In this document: in pieces, positions 62,141 to 64,000 of the stretch | Layout of the letters: each line of letters begins with the position of its first letter | Numbering within the stretch: position 1 is the first letter of the stretch | Assembly (NCBI RefSeq): GCF_029522115.1 | Contig: NZ_JAKWFK010000006.1 | Location: 186,001-250,000 of the forward strand | Direction of reading: 5' to 3' | DNA from: Trinickia sp. Y13 | GTDB lineage: Bacteria > Pseudomonadota > Gammaproteobacteria > Burkholderiales > Burkholderiaceae | Length of the DNA stretch: 64,000 bases | Made by a program: the position numbers and the translations under genes | Notes under the pieces: generated by a model | What the model was told of the DNA's origin: nothing | The model's input: only the letters and a program-made list of their open reading frames with translations | The model's database searches: none

Positions 62141-62785
62141 ATGGTGCGCAAATCTCTTGTCGATCCGCAGCGCGTGCGGGATGAAATCGCGATGGCAGCC
62201 GCGCGGCTGATCGCGGAGGAAGGGCTCGATTACGCCAGCGCCAAGCGCAAGGCGGCGCGGCAAATTACCGGCCAGACGCGCGTCGCGGGCGAATGGCTGC
62301 CCGACAACGATCAGATCGAAGAAGAAATTCGCGAGTATCAATCGTTGTTCCAAGCCGACACGCAGCCCGCGGTCCTGCGCCGGCTGCGGGAAATCGCCAT
62401 TGAATGGATGAAGCGGCTGGCCGCGTTCCATCCCTACCTGACGGGGGCGGTCCTGAACGGCACAGCCGGCGAACATTCGGACATCCACCTCCAAGTGTTT
62501 TGCGACAACCCTAAAGAAGTGGCGATCTATCTGCTCAATGTAAACGTGCAGTACGACGTCTCGGAAACACGCCACTTCGGCGGCCGGGGCGACGTGGAGA
62601 CATTGAGCTTCCTGTGGCGGGCCGCTCGGGATGAAGATCCGGTCGGCATCCATATCGCGCTCTACGATACGGACGATCTGCGCGGCGCGGTGCGCGCGGA
62701 CGGGCGGGGCCGCACGGCCCGGGCCAATCTCGACGCCGTCGAGGCGCTGCTCGCCGGTGAGGGCCACGCACCGTTGCACAATTGA
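62141..62785 (+). CDS. Conserved protein with nucleotidyltransferase-like segment
   Basis: Protein of 214 residues that I do not recognise firmly. It starts MVRKSLVDPQRVRDEIAMAA. The N-terminal 80 residues are helical and charged. The middle part LTGAVLNGTAGEHSDIHLQVF resembles the G-S-x3-G-x2-S-D-x-D loop of minimal nucleotidyltransferases, but the second acidic ligand of the pair reads His. It is followed by CDNPKEVAIYLLNVNVQYDV. It is divergent from mpl and 64 bp before the thioredoxin-like gene. An orthologue next to mpl is common in Burkholderia; function unknown. Confidence 0.8.
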   Translation: MVRKSLVDPQRVRDEIAMAAARLIAEEGLDYASAKRKAARQITGQTRVAGEWLPDNDQIEEEIREYQSLFQADTQPAVLRRLREIAIEWMKRLAAFHPYLTGAVLNGTAGEHSDIHLQVFCDNPKEVAIYLLNVNVQYDVSETRHFGGRGDVETLSFLWRAARDEDPVGIHIALYDTDDLRGAVRADGRGRTARANLDAVEALLAGEGHAPLHN

Positions 62786-62849
62786 AATCGACGCCGAACC
62801 CCGCAGCGCGACGCCCGTCGGCCGGCTCGGCGCCCGTCCTTGTTACTTT

Positions 62850-63419
62850 ATGAAAGCGAAACATCTCTTCATCGTGGCGACCGTGGCGGTGGCAGCAGGC
62901 CTCTTCGGGGTCGCGGCGCAGCATTGGCTCACCGGCGGCGCCAACCCTGAAAGGCCGATGCCGAGCGCCGCCGCGCCCGCCAAGACGGCGCCTGCCAGCG
63001 ACGCGGTCGCGCAACTGCTGAGCGCACCGCTGCGCGACATCGACGACAAGCCGCGAACGCTCGAGGCTTACAAAGGGCGAGTGCTGGTCGTGAATTTTTG
63101 GGCTTCCTGGTGCGCCCCGTGCGTCGCCGAGATGCCACAACTCGTCGAACTCCATGACGCCTACGCGAGCAAGGGCGTCCAATTCGTCGGGATCGGCGTC
63201 GATTCCAGACAGAACGTCAAAAATTTCCTCAAGAAGGTCCCGGTGGATTACCCCATTTTGATCAGCGGATTTGGCGGCGCCGACCTTGCCCGCAACCTCG
63301 GCAACGGGGCCGGCGCGCTGCCCTTCACGGTCATAATTGACGCTAACGGCGTCGTACGGTCGACAAAATTAGGACAAATCGTCCCGACCGAACTTCGCAA
63401 GACCTTGGACGCGCTTTGA
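62850..63419 (+). CDS. TlpA/ResA-like thiol-disulfide oxidoreductase
   Basis: Membrane-anchored periplasmic thioredoxin-fold protein of 189 residues. N-terminal hydrophobic segment (about 5-23) after MKAKH anchors it or is cleaved; a Pro/Ala linker follows. The active site WCAPC is at residues 87-91 in VVNFWASWCAPCVAEMP, and the cis-proline is in ALPFTVIID. The start at 62850 gives the signal segment. Likely roles are cytochrome c maturation or general disulfide reduction; no ccm genes are adjacent. It precedes aroQ by about 195 bp. Confidence 0.9.
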   Translation: MKAKHLFIVATVAVAAGLFGVAAQHWLTGGANPERPMPSAAAPAKTAPASDAVAQLLSAPLRDIDDKPRTLEAYKGRVLVVNFWASWCAPCVAEMPQLVELHDAYASKGVQFVGIGVDSRQNVKNFLKKVPVDYPILISGFGGADLARNLGNGAGALPFTVIIDANGVVRSTKLGQIVPTELRKTLDAL

Positions 63420-63503
63420 GCGACCTCGCGAAAAACGCGGGAGTTACACGCAAAAAGCGACGAATTCGTGTCAGGATCACGGAAATTGAGTGAGTCGAGC
63501 CCC

Positions 63504-63543
63504 AAAAAACGCGCTCCGGCGGGCTCGCGCGCAGCGCCTTTTT
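63504..63543 (+). terminator. Possible terminator of the TlpA-like gene
   Basis: GCGCT (63511-63515) and AGCGC (63533-63537) enclose a GC-rich loop, with A6 before and TTTTT after. The main stem is only five bp, though inner GC pairing may extend it. It lies about 90 nt after the stop and 70 nt before aroQ. Confidence 0.42.
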
Positions 63544-63614
63544 CATCGGCCGCTAGACAAGTTTCGACAATCAGCGCTAAAGTGCGCGCAATTCCGCGGA
63601 AACAGAAGCGAACC

Positions 63615-64000
63615 ATGAAACGACTGCTGGTGTTGCACGGCCCAAACCTCAACCTGCTAGGTACGCGGGAACCCGAGGTCTATGGTCGCGTCACGCTCGA
63701 GCAGATCGATCAGGCGCTATCGGCACGCGCGAAGGAAGCAGGCGTCGAACTGGTGGCATTTCAGAGCAATCACGAAGGCCATCTGGTGGACCGCGTGCAG
63801 GCGGCGGCAAGGGAAGGGATCGAATTCATCGTCATCAATCCGGCGGCGTTCACGCATACGAGCGTCGCCTTGCGCGACGCGCTGGCGGGGGTCGGCATCC
63901 CGTTCATCGAGGTCCATCTCTCGAACGTGCATCGCCGAGAGCCCTTCCGGCATCACTCCTACTTTTCCGACCAGGCCGAGGGCGTCATCTGCGGTCTCGG
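63615..64000 (+). CDS. aroQ: Type II 3-dehydroquinate dehydratase (partial)
   Basis: Third step of the shikimate pathway, dehydroquinate to dehydroshikimate. The visible 128 residues of about 145 begin [20 protein letters not shown]. Active-site Asn11, Arg18 and Tyr23 are present, with [33 protein letters not shown] and [18 protein letters not shown]. The end runs off the right edge. In Burkholderia aroQ is followed by accB-accC, which would lie just outside. Confidence 0.97.
   Translation, partial: MKRLLVLHGPNLNLLGTREPEVYGRVTLEQIDQALSARAKEAGVELVAFQSNHEGHLVDRVQAAAREGIEFIVINPAAFTHTSVALRDALAGVGIPFIEVHLSNVHRREPFRHHSYFSDQAEGVICGL

Overview
The window is a 64 kb piece of a GC-rich (low-to-mid 60s percent GC by eye) betaproteobacterial chromosome. 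Gene content and order (tyrS/anmK/erpA/rpsI-rplM; bamE-dapB-exbB-exbD-leuS-lptE-holA-proA-hemJ beside fur; gap-tkt-speE; rnb-aroE-mtgA; tlpA-aroQ) point to Burkholderiaceae, Burkholderia sensu lato (Paraburkholderia/Trinickia/Caballeronia-like). It is mostly core chromosome. I found no IS element, prophage, CRISPR array, tRNA or rRNA. tyrS and aroQ are cut by the two window edges.

Layout. 1-5.4 kb: tyrS (partial), anmK, erpA, rpsI-rplM, a candidate small RNA, an OsmC-family gene and the RNase P RNA gene. 5.4-15.5 kb: DUF3025 gene, pyrC, a class II amidotransferase, a solitary gltL, gdhA with a LysR-type regulator, a nitrate-porter-like MFS protein and purB. 15.6-21.4 kb: gluconate and Entner-Doudoroff block (gntP-gntK, edd-eda, divergent hexR). 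21.4-31 kb: long minus-strand array from bamE to hemJ covering envelope, lysine, leucyl-tRNA, DNA polymerase delta, proline and heme functions. 31-36.8 kb: fur, gap, tkt, speE, rsmE. 36.8-38.2 kb: secreted guanyl-type ribonuclease with a barstar inhibitor, and a structured noncoding region. 38.2-43.7 kb: maeB, thiL-pgpA-pncC, pyrF. 43.8-54.1 kb: minus-strand sugar cluster iclR-dgoK-dgoA-SDR-araF-araG-araH-SDR-lactonase-mutarotase, an oxidative route for galactose or arabinose. 54.3-56 kb: cupin and a GT9-like glycosyltransferase. 56-64 kb: mtgA, aroE, rnb, yqiA-like esterase, mpl, an unknown protein, a thioredoxin-like protein and aroQ.

Theme. Central sugar metabolism is unusually well represented. 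Gluconate uptake and phosphorylation feed Edd/Eda, and galactose-type sugars feed DgoK/DgoA. Both routes yield pyruvate and glyceraldehyde-3-phosphate, which GapA and transketolase process further; MaeB links malate to pyruvate. Two matching GTAG-N5-CTAC sites flank the edd/hexR divergent promoters and probably bind HexR.

Most interesting unexplained signals: (1) a complete-looking minus-strand small RNA at about 4208-4300, with a sigma70-like promoter, two hairpins (one displaying a CUCCUCC anti-Shine-Dalgarno loop) and a terminator; (2) a plus-strand structured transcript candidate at about 38041-38174 ending in a strong terminator, with no plus-strand gene upstream to explain it.
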